Source: Temnopleurus reevesii
Taxonomy: Eukaryota; Echinodermata; Echinoidea; Temnopleuroida; Temnopleuridae
Reading direction: 5' to 3'
DNA length: 64,000 bases
Assembly: GCA_036244855.1 (NCBI GenBank)
Contig: BQKZ01000074.1
Span: forward strand, 1-64,000
This document shows positions 12,812 through 26,265 of the stretch, one piece after another (position 1 is the stretch's first letter; each line of letters begins with the position of its first letter). The position numbers and the translations under genes were made by a program. The notes beneath the pieces were generated by a model, which ran no database searches, was not told where the DNA came from, and saw only the letters and a program-made list of their open reading frames with translations.

Positions 12812-13533
12812 TCAAACATTGGAAAACATTGGAAAAAACCTGTTGCTTTCAAAAGTTCAAGCTCATTCTTTGGGGGTTTGTTTCCAAATACATTCATGTG
12901 ATCAGCATTAAATCACCTGACCCACAAGCACCAGATTTCAGAATTGGATTAATTAACCTCATTCAAATAAATCCATTCGGTAATGCTCTAATTTCACATC
13001 CTTTACTTAGTTAGATTGATTTCATCTTTAACTTCTTTCTTACTAAAAAAAAATCTAAATTTGCTTCTTAATTGTGTGACCTCATCGGGTAATAAAGGTG
13101 ATATATTTAGTCTCCCTCCCAGGTTTTTCTGTAAAAAAGTCAATTCATTCTTAAAAATTCATGTTAAAAAAATTGGTTATATAGGTCTATTCTTAGGCAG
13201 CATCAAAAAGTTTTCAATTTCACTTTAATTCTTCTTCAATGATATTTATTGGGTAACATTTCAAAAGCATTTTATGGAGGTGGATTCATTTGGCTTTACT
13301 TTCCGTGAATTCAAGGAGTTCCTTTGCCAAGACTAATGAATGGTATATGGAGGAGGGGAAGGGGAAGCGGAGGAGGAAAAGGGGGGCAATAAGGAAACTG
13401 GTTACTCCCGGGAAGCCTGAATTGGATACAGAGTGCTTCCTGCCTATTCACAATTTGACCATCAATTGGGGGGCACCCATGGTTCGAGGGGAGCATTGAG
13501 CAAAGTCACCACATCAATATTTCTTCTTTTCAT

Positions 13534-13655
13534 CTGCCGAGTCTAGGTCGTCAAGGGCGATTACTTATGAGAGAGGAGATGGGAATCATTTCATCCACAT
13601 TTTCTTTACCTGCAGAGTGTAGGTGGTCGAGGGCAACTACTTATCAGGAGACGGG
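13534..13655. repeat. Tandem duplication, period 76 bp
   Basis: CTGCCGAGTCTAGGTCGTC at 13534 is repeated as CTGCAGAGTGTAGGTGGTC at 13610, and the match continues for about 40 bp (ACTTATCAGGAGA). Confidence 0.6.
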
Positions 13656-16600
13656 TTATTTTAAATAATTATATGATATTGATTCCCTGCAACTCTGTAA
13701 GGAAGACGTTGCACGCATCTTTACTTTGTAAATAATTCAAAATGCTTTTCTTCATAACAATGAGGATTAAAAAGACAATATTTTGTCCAATTTATTTCAA
13801 TTCCATACTCATAGTGTCCTTTTTTAAAGCCAGAAACTGGTACCCTACTAATCGCACATACTGTATCATCTCCAGAATAAACCATTGGGAAGATACATTT
13901 GGGTATTCTAGGGAGTTCTAAATTAAAAACATTCCAGAAAATGATCTATGGTGATGACTGCCCATCTTCTTCCAAAATGTGTTCCCTCGTGAATGTTATT
14001 TGTGTACACAGGTTATAAAATATTTTTTATCGCATCCTAAAGACATAATGGATTCAGCACTACATTAAAGCAAAGGCCCATTTGGTTATGGGCATGATTT
14101 AAGGGGTAAAAAGGAAATATTCCATCATACATAGAATTCATTTTTTGGAAAGTTGGAAGTTCATCCCTTGGGAAATGAAGCGAGGTTCTGTTTCCAATTA
14201 TATGTAGATCATTCAAAATTTTATGAGGACAATGTTCTCCTTTATGAATGGAAAATGTAAAAGCTGTTCTTTTGAGACCCAGACAGTGCATTTTCTGGTC
14301 AAAGGGGGATTGTAATTTCAGACTTTTTCATTAAAAGGAATTACATTAAATCATTACCAATAAAGTAGCATTTACTGAAAATAAAAAGATTAATTGAATC
14401 AAATTGAATTGAAATGCACTTTCACTTAATGAATGTTCGACATATCAATCATATCTTCTTACAATACACAATCTTTCCACAAATGTATAGAGCAAACCAA
14501 ATATACAGGCCTACTTGTCCATAGGGAAATACAAACCTATTATTCTATACCATATTATTTTCCTGTTCAAGAGGAGTTAAAAAAAAACAATTTTCTAGTT
14601 ATTTTGTTTACATGAAAGTCAGAAAAACAAGCATGCAATAAATAGGCATTTGCTTTAGCACTTGGATGTGTTACTAACAGTAGTGTCAGAGATTTCCGTT
14701 TTATTTATTTATCTTTTTCCCCCTCCTCCAAAAAGCAAATATTTTGTGCAAAGAAAGATTTCCTTAAAAAAAGAATGTCCATTGATACTTTAAAATACTG
14801 TCCCTGTTCAGGCTTCCGAAAGTTACAAAAACCTGGAGCATTTTTAAAGCAATGAATAATGGCAAAGTGCACCCCACTTGAAAGAGGCCAAACATTGGAT
14901 AAAAATCCACTAGTTATTGAAAGTGACCATGTCTGCTGACAATATACATTCATGGATGACAGCAACTTTAGAAAAAAGCTTTGATCTTTGTGTATATTTG
15001 CCAGAGTCCAGATTTGCATACTAAAATTGAAAACAGCAAAGCGACACAGGAATTGGATCTTTTTTTAATTCAAATGACTGTCCCAAAACCCAAACAAACA
15101 AGTTTTCTTCACATGAAAACAAACCAAAATCTAATACACCAGTAGCAAATACACCAATAGAAGACATTATATTAATAGTTGTATGAATTTAAATTACAAA
15201 AAAAATAGTTGACAAAAGTTGGAATTTCACATAAATTCATTCATTTTTCGTAACAGATGAGCTAGACGCTGGATATTTTTCTGGATAGTATTAAAGCAGG
15301 CCTTCTTCAGGTAGTTGAAAACAGTTATGTACACAGCATCCACAAACTATTTGACAGGCCTTTATGACCTATTTCCTATAAAATAATCCAATTTGTTTCG
15401 GGCCAAATTAGTCATAATCATAATGGGACTTTGACCTTCAGACGACAGTCCTCAGTCCAGGTCGGCAAATTGAACGCAAACAAAGCAGTAGGTAGCAATG
15501 GACTTGACTTCACCGATTGGCTAAATAGATTACCCGATCAGGTTATCCGATGTTGATGTATGGAAAAGTGTCTGGAAATAGGGGCAAGTGAAATGAGTGG
15601 TCTAAAATCAATTTTTATCTTTGCCATTTTTAAGGTTTATTTTATGTCCATGCACGGCAAAATGTTTGGATGAAGGTGCAAGTTGAATGATTTTGCTATT
15701 CCACATTTTTATGATTCTTTTTTCTTAAAGATTTCTTGGATGAATAAATATTAATCTATTTCTTCCATTAAACTTTGTTTGTCTTTATGTGCGTTAAAAC
15801 AATTGATTCCATCTTTTTGATGTCTACTTTGGAACTAGAGTTTCAATTTGAATACTATGGACTTTTCATGCGATTTGATGCTAATTTTTAATGTCTAAAT
15901 TTTTGTATCTATACATTATTGGCCTAAATATAAAAGATTTTGGTCCTTTCATTATTGGCATGTGATTTTACCAATAAAACCACAAATGAATTTGAATCTG
16001 CCGGGTGATATAAAATGAAATTGAAATGGCTTGTCACACAAATTGAAATTGAATTTGTGTGCCATAACTTTATCATAAGGTTTATTTTACAGTTTTCTCC
16101 TAAGAAGTCAATATCCTTCCCACATTCTGCAACTGTAATTATCGCCCACATGTGCAGGTCACTTTCAAATTCCTCTAAAGTAAACTTTAGTGTGATGAGG
16201 AAAAGGGCCCAAACTGAAAGTGAATCTTCATAAAATGTCAAGGCGAATTTCGTTTACAATTTAACAAGTGTCTGGAGAGGGCATCAATCTTGGTTTTTAG
16301 CCTCATCCGGTAAATCATTTTTGTGATGGAGTTTTTAGAAGGGAGACTTGTTTGATCAACAGGTTTCTGTAAGAAGTTAACGGGTATGACAGTTAATGGT
16401 ATCATGAAAGTGGAGTGTTTGTTTCTTTGGTATTTTGGACTCGTTTTAGGGTAGACATTGATGACCAAAAATAAATTGACCGATAAATTGAGCTGGTCAG
16501 CGTGTGAGCAGAGCCATAGATATGTTTTGAAATGTGTATCCTTTGATCTTTAGCAACAAATAATTCTAATTGCTTGATTCATTTGTTAGCAGCATTAATG

Positions 16601-18479
16601 AATTATGAATAGGGATTTAAGATTTTTGTATGTGATTGAATTCTTTAAAAAAGTGTCAATTCCCTTCTGTTGTTCCTGAAGATGTTCTGAAATGATCTGA
16701 CACATTATGAAAATTTAGAGATGTTCTTAAGACCCATGAGGATTAAAAATGTACATTTTAGTGTGGCCTGAGCATGCTTGAGTGCGCTTGAATTCTTGAA
16801 GGTCTAGCATGGGGGGGGCAACACTCTTCTGCTGTGTGATAAAGTGCTCCAATAGAGTGAGAAAAATATTATAGCACCCATTATTGTTCTTCATTTTTTT
16901 TATCCAAAGACGCAGCATAGAAATCTCTTCTCTATATTCCAAATCAGTGCAATTTCAGAGATGGCGAGGATGAGCCCAACCGAGACATGACACGAGGTCA
17001 ACTAGGGAAGGTCAAGGGTCATATCAGTAGGTGTTTTGAAGGTGGGAATGAGCCCCCATGGACTACCAGTCACCCTCTCCAAAGCTGATTGGAAAGGACT
17101 ACGAAACTCATTACCAGTTCTGTAATGCGATGCAATTTCTGGACCAGACAGCTAAATTGGGGCATACCGACTCCCCCCCCCACCACACCATCCCTCGTAT
17201 CTCTTGAAAATTCTCACAACGGTTGGATCAAAATGAACTTGACAGAACGTGAATGATGAGTTCATTGTCAGTGCGTAAAGGCCAACACCAATTTGGCAAA
17301 GTAAGATTTAATTTAGGCCTGGATTAAGGGATGGTAATTTGATCAAGGAATAGAGTTTTACGAATCAATCGCAGCCATTTTCTGAAGTAATTGGAAATGT
17401 TCTTCGCATGATTATTGCCATCCAAATGTTTAATACAGTCCGATTGACCTGCAACTTGCAGCAGATGCAAGTTTTAAGTCTGGACTCTGTATCACATTCC
17501 TCTAAGCAACTTTTTCAAAGTGAGGAGAAACATTTCTATTGATGCCAACCAAATCCTCCCAATCTAAAGTTTACTCCGAAATATAAGCTTTTACCAAACA
17601 TTATTTTAATCCCGTGGTTTATGATTGAGCAATTTCTTGAATACAGGTAATCCTATGAAAAGCCGAAATTGTGCCATCGAATATGAAATAACACCCTCGT
17701 ATGCTTCAAGCAGTTAGCAGAAAGCGTGAAACGTCTTTGAAAACAAGAAAATGGACTATATCAACAAGTGTGCATTGATGATCTCTTGTTGTAGGACCGC
17801 TTACATTGGGATCATAACCTTGTTATCATGATTATCGCTACCCTCGAGACTCGCTCCCGCTGTGCGATATCTCCCCGCATCAACTGCCAAATGTCAGGAG
17901 ATTTCGGTTTGACTTGAAAGGATATTCAGGGAATGACGAAGCGCAAGGATTATGAATTTGAAAGGGTTTTAGCGAAGGTTGCGCCACTGGGTCTATAGGT
18001 GTCAGTTTTGAATGTTCATTGCTAGTCTGCAAGTTCAGACCCAAATTCATGGAGTGTATTCATGGGACCGATTGTGTCTGAAGTGAAGCCTACAAAGCTA
18101 CTTGCAGGCAACAGATGGGTGTAATAGTGGTCTTCCCCTCCAAACAGTTACTTTCACTTTTCGTAGACGGCACTAAAGAATTGCATGGCTTATGTCTTTC
18201 GTTGTAGACTAGGTTTCAATGCGCGAGATTGTTCATGTTCTGAACAAACTCTGCATGAACCCTGTACATGTTCAAGGGCATGGATTGATTATATGAAAGT
18301 GATACCTAGTCATTATGAATGACAAGAGGAATATGGGGGAAAATTAAGGAAAAGGTAGTGAAAATATCTATTCCACAGCCCATGTATCTTTCAAGTACCG
18401 GTGTTTTGCACCATTGATTGACTGTTACCAGAGGATCGAGATGACCCAGGCGCAATACTTTTGACAAATATGCACGTGT

Positions 18480-18545
18480 CTGTATGTGTGTGTGTGTATG
18501 TATGGCAAAGTGTGTGGATGTATGCGTGTTGTGTGTATGTGGGTC
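18480..18545 (+). repeat. TG-rich microsatellite-like stretch
   Basis: Interrupted TG repeats (TATGTGTGTGTGTGTATG) continue as TGTGTGGATG and GTTGTGTGTATG units. Confidence 0.6.
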
Positions 18546-20507
18546 CAACCCCATCTTGAAATTGGTCTACCCCTCCTGGTTTACATGAATGTGTTTCATA
18601 TGCTTTCCATTCAAAAGTACAAGTGTCTTGAAATGCAGATTGTCAATTGCAAATGTGATTTTTCATGGGTGTGGAGGTATATGAGGCATTCAACATTTTT
18701 ATGTGTATGACTGTAGAATTTGAACACCTAAGAGAATAAAATTTGACAGATATAACAGCTTTTGAGCGCGCATTGATGTTCAAAGGGGGAGACACAAGAG
18801 TAGGAGGGATAATTTGTGATGGGTTTGCTCAAAATTCCAAAAGACAATTTCATTTCGGGACCCTCTACACAAGCTCAGTGGATTACTCGACGGATCAACA
18901 AAGTGAGAGAGGCTTCGTAAAGAAAAGTTGAACTTGCCAATTTCCGTGCTAGACATGGGTGTATTTGTAACTGTCAATTTCAGCTCCTATCACCATGACG
19001 ATGTCACAAAAAGTAGTCAATTTGAGGAAGGAAAGCATCGTTCAAAGGATTAGGGAAGATGAGCGAATCGGAGGAGGAAATTCACATCATGCCCGGGGGA
19101 AAGGGATGCATCGTTTTTCAGGTCGGGTGTATACACTGAATTCCTTGTCCAAAGTTTTTAAATGTGAAATTTCCAGTAGTTCATGCTTGTGGGTGTTGTG
19201 TTTAGAATAAAATCAAAAGGGATTGCTGCAAAACTTCCAACTTCAGATTTTAAGAAATTGTCATTTTATGCCTAAATTTTACTGCATAACATTAATTTCA
19301 ACTCAAAAGTTAGTCGTTTTGAATTGATTTGGATGGATTAATAAGAAGAATCTAATAAAGATCAGACATCAGTTTGGGTCAAGAACTTACTAAAATCAAC
19401 AGATTGACCGGTTAAAGAACTGACCATGATGAATCATATTTAACATTCATTGTTCATGTGATAAAGCCCTGTCTGGACTAGTGACCTGTGTCCTAATATT
19501 TCCATTTCTATGTTATCCCAATAAATCCATATTTGTGCTCGCATTAAATTTTTGTCCATAAAACATCATAATTGCTTGGCTTTATATTATTGACTAATTT
19601 GCTTTTGAAACTGACCAGAAGACATCTAAAGTTTGTAAGGAGAAAAAATTGCTTCCTGTGATTCAGAAGTTCTGTTTCAGAAAGGAAAGTTTCAGAAAGG
19701 AACTCTTGATGAAAAAAGGGTTAAAATGTAAATGATCCCTTTCATCCATTCATTAACTTTCAAAGTTAAACAGGCTTGCCTTGAATTAACAGGGTAATTT
19801 GGTGGGGGGAAATGTACAAGGATATTTAAGCTTTTGACCAATCTCGTGCAATTTTCGCGCTTTGATGGCCTTTTGTAATTTGCAAGCTTTCATTCACGAG
19901 CCCTGTCCCTGTGGTTTATTTTTCCTTGTCCATTCCATGTCTGTCTGCGACTTCACGTGCGTATCTATGCTATTTCTTTCCGCAGCTCTCTGTCCGTAAC
20001 TTTTCAATATCTGTCTGCAACTTTTGCTGATATGACATCCTTATTATTCACTCACTGTCGAAGCAAGCAGCAACTAAAAAGTAAATTTTGTGAGAGCTGA
20101 CAGGGAGGCAGTTTCATCATGGAACGGAATTGTTTGAGAAGTAAAAATAAAGAATGTCTATGATTGTGATGAAAGCTCTGAATTCTATGAATATCTTTTG
20201 CAAAATGAAGCAATAGTATATCCACTCAATTCTGGTTCATGAGACAAGTTTTAGTTCAGTGTCTACTTGTGAAGACTGAATCAATATGATTCGTCACACT
20301 TTAAAAGGATTTTAAAAATCCGAAAAATCAAGGAATGTCTCATTTATCATGGCATGAATTGTAAAATGCTGTATATCTATCTTCCTTTTTAACTCCGACA
20401 AAAGCACTGTCTTTCCGATGAGTGTAAAAGTTTGAAGCACGATTATCGAGGGTTATGTCATAGAGGTACCTGAACTATGAACAATCATTACTCATTCTTA
20501 TTCATTA

Positions 20508-20582
20508 AAGCCTGGATACAAAATAGAAAAAGAGTGGGACGGTGGTTTGATTCAACACAATGCTGAATGTAACCAGGGCCTA
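20508..20582. repeat. Possible diverged relative of the palindromic element
   Basis: It begins AAAGCCTGGATAC and ends GTAACCAGGGCCTA, with GATTCAACACAA inside, words that resemble the three better copies. It is shorter and the match is weak. Confidence 0.25.
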
Positions 20583-22015
20583 AAAAGATTTTTATCTTCA
20601 TTTTAATCCAAACTTTCTTTGCATTGAATAATTCTAAATCATTTTTTACCCAAAATTTGTACGATTAAACTAAAGTCAAAATGAGCCAATCCATATGCTT
20701 GGAACATATGGATCCAGATATTCAACAGTTTTTAGCATAAAGGGGGATATGCTAAAAATAAAGGATTGTAAAAGGCTTGATCCATTTTGAATGATAGGTC
20801 AAATGCACTTTTGAGAAATGCTTATTTCGATTCTCCTGTACATCAATTTTGCAAACATAAATACAGTAGAACCTATTCTTCACGTCTCTGGAAAAACTAG
20901 AGCTACAGAATGAACTCATTTGACCTTTCACCTCTTGAGAATGACCCAAGGGGCTCTAGCAATAAAAGTGGCAGGGGTGACTGGGCCATTAACTCAAAAG
21001 ACAGTGTGAAAATAAACAATGGGAATGGAATGGGAGTTCATGTTCTTCAGGCAATAGACAGAGTTTGGGCTGACGATTGATTCATGTTAAACAGATTTTC
21101 TTCATAAATAATGAAATGAATATTTTTCTTGTGCCACTTTTTTTTTAGTTTGAGGATACAACTTTTGATTCTGGCTGGTTGTTGTGGAATTACGTTTGCA
21201 TTTGAGGTATAATTTTTGTTGCATCAAAACTTAGGACAGCATTTTATCATGAATATTTCATTAGTACAGCCAATAACTTCAATTTTTTTTCTTCAATGTA
21301 TGGACTGGTCACTAACAAGCAGCTCTACAATTTAATGCTGTGTTTTTCTTCTATTGAAAGACCAATAAATCAATTGGCCTAAATTGGCTCAATTGACCTT
21401 ACTGGGAAGTTAAATGACCCTATTTATAATGATCAAAAGAATGGGGTGAATGTCTGGAAAAATCAAAAGGTACATTCAAATTATTCGCTAGAGTCAAATT
21501 ATCACTCTGTACGAAATTGGGCGATTAACTTCCATTACAGCAAATATTTGCGACCTGTTGTAAATGAAAATTATCATTTGTGTTTGTAGTACAGGGAAAT
21601 ATTGAACAAACTTTCAGGGGAATCGGGTAAGTTGATCCTACAAGGCTTTTGTTGGGTGAAAGCTCTAAATTGACGCCCGCAATCTTTTGCAAGTGTCGGT
21701 CACTCAACTTTTTTTTAACTTTGACGAGGGGACAACATGATAATGCACCTTTACTTGTGGCCTGGCATGAAATAAATATGGATTGATAAGTGTGAACGAC
21801 AATGCCTTTCGGATGGGGAAGCATTACAGGGTCACCGGCGGCTATGAAAGGATTACCATGGGGTTGAGAAATTCCCTCTTTTGTCATAAAACCAAAATTA
21901 GAAACACTTTCTGTAATAGTTTCAATTTAGAATAGCTGCATTGTACAGTGCAGTGTTCCAGACTTTGAAAATGCCCTGACCACTTCTCTTTTTTTTTTAC
22001 TTAGTGAGTCATATT

Positions 22016-22160
22016 AAGCATTGCACAAAATTGGATACGTTCTTTGACTGTCTTGCAATATCAAAAGCAGCGATTTTGTTAGCACATCAAGCATTGCACA
22101 AAATTTGATAAGCTCTTTAATTGTCTTGCGATGTCAGACACAGCTATTTAGCTATTTCGT
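22016..22160. repeat. Tandem duplication, period 73 bp
   Basis: AAGCATTGCACAAAATTGGA at 22016 recurs at 22089 as AAGCATTGCACAAAATTTGA, followed in both by CTCTTT/TTCTTT and TGTCTTGC. Confidence 0.65.
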
Positions 22161-22767
22161 TTGCACATTGTATTGATTCATTTGATATAGACAATATAAT
22201 ATACAGTTTACAGGGAAAGTTCAAGCCCGCTAACCAGCATCACAAACATAAAACAATGGCGCAACAAAATTATGAGCCATCGTGTCAGGCTAATTATCGG
22301 TATCCTGTATCGCGACTTTGGTCTACTCATATTTTGACAGCCCCATGCAGAGCATGGCAGGTTGCCGTTGCTGGGATTGCGGGGTCGGGACACACGAGGG
22401 CTCTGACACAACATGAATGTTGCTCGCTAGCATGTGGGTTGTGTTAGGTTGTCATAGCAGGCAGGGGATCTGATGGTAGATGGCAGTCTGGACTTGATTT
22501 TGAGGCGCAGGTTGGTAGGAAATGATTGCTCCAGGAAAGCTGCTTGTATTTTCAGGATTTCCCTTTCCACAAAAACTTAGGATGAACAAATTTAACTTTG
22601 TGAACACTATGGCAATGAATCTGATCCCCAAACACGATTGTGAAGTCAGAAAAATTGCTTCTTATATACTCTTTGGTCAATCTTTGTACTACCAATTTCA
22701 AAACAATCCATATCAAGGATTGATTGATTTGTAATTGCATGCATATGTTTGGGTGGGGTTTTTTTTT

Positions 22768-22778
22768 GGGGGGGGGGG
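22768..22778 (+). repeat. Poly-G run, 11 nt
   Basis: This is the only long G homopolymer on the plus strand, preceded by a T run. It lies 195 bp downstream of exon D. Confidence 0.8.
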
Positions 22779-22973
22779 CTTGTTGCCATTTTTTCTGTGT
22801 ATACTTTAGAGGGCTGCGATATGTAGATTTTATGAATTGTCTTCAAATCAATTTTCTTTATTCTCCATGATTCTTTCATAATTCTGAAACTGCTCTCTGC
22901 TTCACCATTTTTCTTCCTCCACCACATAATTTATATCATATCATCAAAATTAATTTTCCATGCAGTCGCTTAC

Positions 22974-23225
22974 CATCATCGGTGTCGCCGGCGATGATCA
23001 CGTTGATGGCGGACGGGTTTCCGATCCTGCCGCCCATGGGGTTGCTGAGCTTGACCTGGAACGTCTCATCCTCCTCGTAGAGGGAGTCGTCAATGATGAG
23101 GATGCGGCAGTAGGCGAGATCCTCTCCCTTGTCGAAGGCGACCATGTTGTCGGGGTCCTCCTCCATGCGGCTGATGTAGTCGGAGAATGTCAGGACTGGG
23201 GATGGGTCGGAGCCAGTAGCAGAGC
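22974..23225 (-). CDS. ECM3: ECM3/FREM2-like exon D: second half of Calx-beta domain 2
   Basis: The acceptor is gcaattatcacag and the donor is gtaagcg. The exon is 252 bp, phase 1/1, the longest here. It begins [20 protein letters not shown], continues through an acidic loop (MEEDPDNMV) to [20 protein letters not shown], then [13 protein letters not shown] and [12 protein letters not shown]. The [13 protein letters not shown] segment is the acidic core motif of Calx-beta. The loop before FDKGE is longer than in domains 1, 3 and 4, and the inserted part is rich in Asp and Glu. The cysteine in AYCRI can pair with that of exon C. The following intron is the longest internal one (11.6 kb). Confidence 0.9.
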
Positions 23226-25867
23226 CTGTGATAATTGCAATTGATATAAAAATTGATACATTAACCATTCAGGATGAGAACAGATTGTGTGTTTGTTCAA
23301 TAACTATTGATGCAGGGCCCTAAAAATATACCACATAAATAACAGGAAAAAAAATCTACTGCAAATCTGAACATTTATTTTGTGAGTCATATGTTAATTG
23401 TTTGTCGCATATAATTTTTAGAATGAAAATAATCACTAAAATACTTACACACCCGTAAATTGGCAACACATTATATTTATGGAAATCGTTAGTTTTCATG
23501 CAAAATTATCATTTTAACACGCTCTTTGGCGATGAAGATTGACTTTAGTAAATCTATGTTTGATTGGAATGTTTTAAAAGTTAAGACCTTAGATAACTTG
23601 GGATGAATTAAAGCTCTGGAATTTATCAAATTCCTTGGAGCTAACATACTAATTATGTCATTCAGCTTTAGTTTACCACTACAATATTGGCCCATCAACA
23701 AAAATTGTAAAGAAATTTTTACCCATGGATCTCAAACCTCTTAATTGTAGGCCTACTGGGCACTCATAATGAAGCTACAAAGAGCTTTTTTTTATTAATC
23801 TTTGGGATAAAACAAGCATCTGCCAGCAAAGCAATGGGTAAGAAGAAATTTCTCAGGGAATTAATGTCCAAAAGTATTTTGTCTGGAGCCAGTAGGCATT
23901 ACGGCTACAACAGATTATCATTCTTATATTGAATGTGAAGTGTTGTAAAATATATTGACAACACAATCAAGATACTTTCTCTCCTGCTGTTTTAGCCACT
24001 TTTGGAGTTCATTAAGACTTCTTTAAAGTTCAGGGAACAGCAAACAAAAGGGACTGTTTTTCGTAATCCAACAGTTTATTGTGTCTAAGTCCCAAATCCG
24101 GTGAATCTCTATAGTTCAGCCATTCAAATCCTTTGCTCCAAAAGAGCATTAAATAAAACTCCTAGACTGTGCTAAGTCAAGTTGGCTTTGCACTGATGAA
24201 GTAAAAGAATCGCCAATTTTGGGATCAATATTACCCCAAAAAGATCAATATTTTGAGTTCTCTAGAATGGGATTTAGTCACCATAAGCGAAATTAACATT
24301 GCCATTACATTGATTTTGTCATTTAGGGATGGTTATAATTAATCTCTCCCTATGTTTAAGTGAAAGTTAAAAGATCCCATTTCCTCTATTGATTGGTGAA
24401 TTCACATTGTCAGAGGGCGCTATGAACGTATTTTGAATGGACTGTGCAGCACAACAAAGAGATTGGATAAAATAAACAGCTTCAAGTATATAATTTTTCC
24501 AGTGAGAATTTTTAAAGATTCTTTCACTGCTTTTCTCACATAGGTCACTTGGCGATTCTCAAATTTACCAGATTCTACCTCTACCTATAATTTGGTTTAA
24601 AGATCTCGAAAACATTTCCTGATATCAAGAAGTGTCTCATCTCTGTATTCTGCTACAAGATGTTTTATTCACCAGTTTTAAGATCAGCAGCAGTTAAATG
24701 ACAAATCTTCTCTTTAAACTTGCAAAGGGTGTAACGAGAGCTAACCATTTTTCTCAATCATTTATGGCAGGCCATAGTAAAAAGTTTCTGGCCAACTAGG
24801 TTATAGACAGTAAAAGTACATTGGACAACAGGTTGCTTTTGTTATGCAAGCATGGAAACCAAACAATAAACGAATAGGGTTGACCAAACTATATAAATTA
24901 CAGCATTAACTGGCTCAGCCGGCCATTTTGCTGGTTCGCTGCCTTTCGTTGGACTTTCTAGGGATAATTAGGCAACTTCTTGACGATTTAGCGTGCATCA
25001 AAGGCGTGTTCACGGCTGATTTAATGCTAGAGAGATTGGACTTTGATTAATCGGGACCAGTTTAAGATTTAAGGCTATAGAAATTGCACAGGGTGAACGA
25101 CTTCTTGGGATTGATGGTTGAGCGAGTGCTAAAAATGAAGTTTTGATGGGCGCACCTGGACAAAACCTTCTAAACCAAGATGATTCTTCCCCATTAAGTG
25201 AAGCCTGAGCAGTGTTGCACAAGCCAAGTAGGCCTATACACCACAAATATATCCCCCTCTCACCTTTTTTCCAAAATATTTGCCCTATTTTGACTCTTTC
25301 GTCTCCTTTATCTGGTGATAATCAAATTGGTTTCAAATTGGAGGGTACCTGAAAAAGGCGGGCAGTGCCTTTCATAAGTTACCTAACAAAATAAATGCTA
25401 GATTGATGGGATTAATGCCAAAAAGCTGCCTTTAACAAACCCATTGTATCTGGATGCATTCTAAAGCAGACAAAAAGTACAACTACCCATTTCTGTCTAC
25501 AACTCAATCATAACTTATCTTGAGATGTCTGACCTTTATTCAAAATTCTTAAACAGTGGAACTCCCTACCAAATAATTAATGTTCGAATATTATGCAACT
25601 TTGATTTAACTATACCATGCAAAGTCACTTTAAGATGAAGGGAACACTCATATTTTCGAGGGAATTTGTTTGAAAATTTATAAACTTTTACTGAAATAGT
25701 ATAACAAAAGGATGACAAAGTATAAATTCTTTATACTTATGTAATCATTTGAAATGTCCCGGATGTAAAGTAGAAAATATCTAAAGATCAGAGACTTATT
25801 TTATGTACAATTTTTTGTGTTCAGGAAATTCCTTTTCTGATTTCTCGCTTAAATTTACAATCTTTAC
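23226..25867 (-). other. Intron between exons C and D (2.6 kb)
   Basis: This phase 1 intron splits Calx-beta domain 2. It is AT-rich, and no repeat family or other gene was recognised in it. Confidence 0.85.
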
Positions 25868-25996
25868 CTGGCATAGTTGAGCAGCTAGCCATGAGTTCAT
25901 TTGAGAGATCTCCAGTTCGCCTGATGGGTACGAGGAACTCGCCGATGTCCTCCTCGATCACGTAGTTGTCTGGGAGATCGATGAAGACGCTGGATT
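25868..25996 (-). CDS. ECM3: ECM3/FREM2-like exon C: first half of Calx-beta domain 2
   Basis: The acceptor is ttcttccctacag and the donor is gtaaag (CAG|GTAAAG). The exon is 129 bp, phase 1/1, the shortest of the nine. It reads SSVFIDLPDNYVIEEDIGEF, then LVPIRRTGDLSNELMASCSTMP. The pattern (F-x-D/E-x2-x-Y-x-V-x-E, then V-P-I-x-R-T-G-D-L) is the opening beta strands of a Calx-beta domain. The single cysteine in ASCST has a likely partner in exon D (AYCRI). The exon is not in an open reading frame with its own ATG, so simple ORF finding misses it; splice signals and frame continuity on both sides define it. Confidence 0.85.
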
Positions 25997-26144
25997 CTGT
26001 AGGGAAGAATCAAAGAAAAGATTGGTCAAAATTGTACGACAATCATTACAGGAACAGTTAGAACAGCCAATTTTCAGTTTGATGCAATATGTTGCATATT
26101 CTTGCGTTAAATCACTCAAATCTGTCTTCTGCATCAATATCTTC

Positions 26145-26265
26145 ATCGTCATCACCACTATTATCATCAGCAGCATCATCCCTTCCAGTATCATCATCAC
26201 TACCATCCACATTAATACTATTGCAAATATAATCTTCACTACATCATCATTCTTATCTTCATCTA
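26145..26265. repeat. Degenerate ATC trinucleotide tract
   Basis: It is rich in ATC/CATCAT words (for example TATCATCATCACTACCATCC) and ends about 150 bp upstream of the exon C acceptor. Confidence 0.6.

Larger units (their letters stand above)
11416..22973 (-). other. Intron between exons D and E (11.6 kb)
   Basis: This phase 1 intron separates domains 2 and 3. It contains a palindromic element (12695-12811), a possible diverged relative (20508-20582), two small tandem duplications (13534-13655 and 22016-22160), a TG-rich stretch (18480-18545) and a poly-G run (22768-22778). No exon was recognised. Confidence 0.85.

Noticed and set aside
13604..13640. CTGCAG|GTAAAG on the minus strand as another recursive splice site
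   Set aside because: Only about 25 nt upstream are free of AG, the intron is shorter, and the site lies in a tandem duplication.
22121..22447. 108-codon plus-strand frame
   Set aside because: It overlaps a tandem duplication, has no recognised family and no splice or expression hints.
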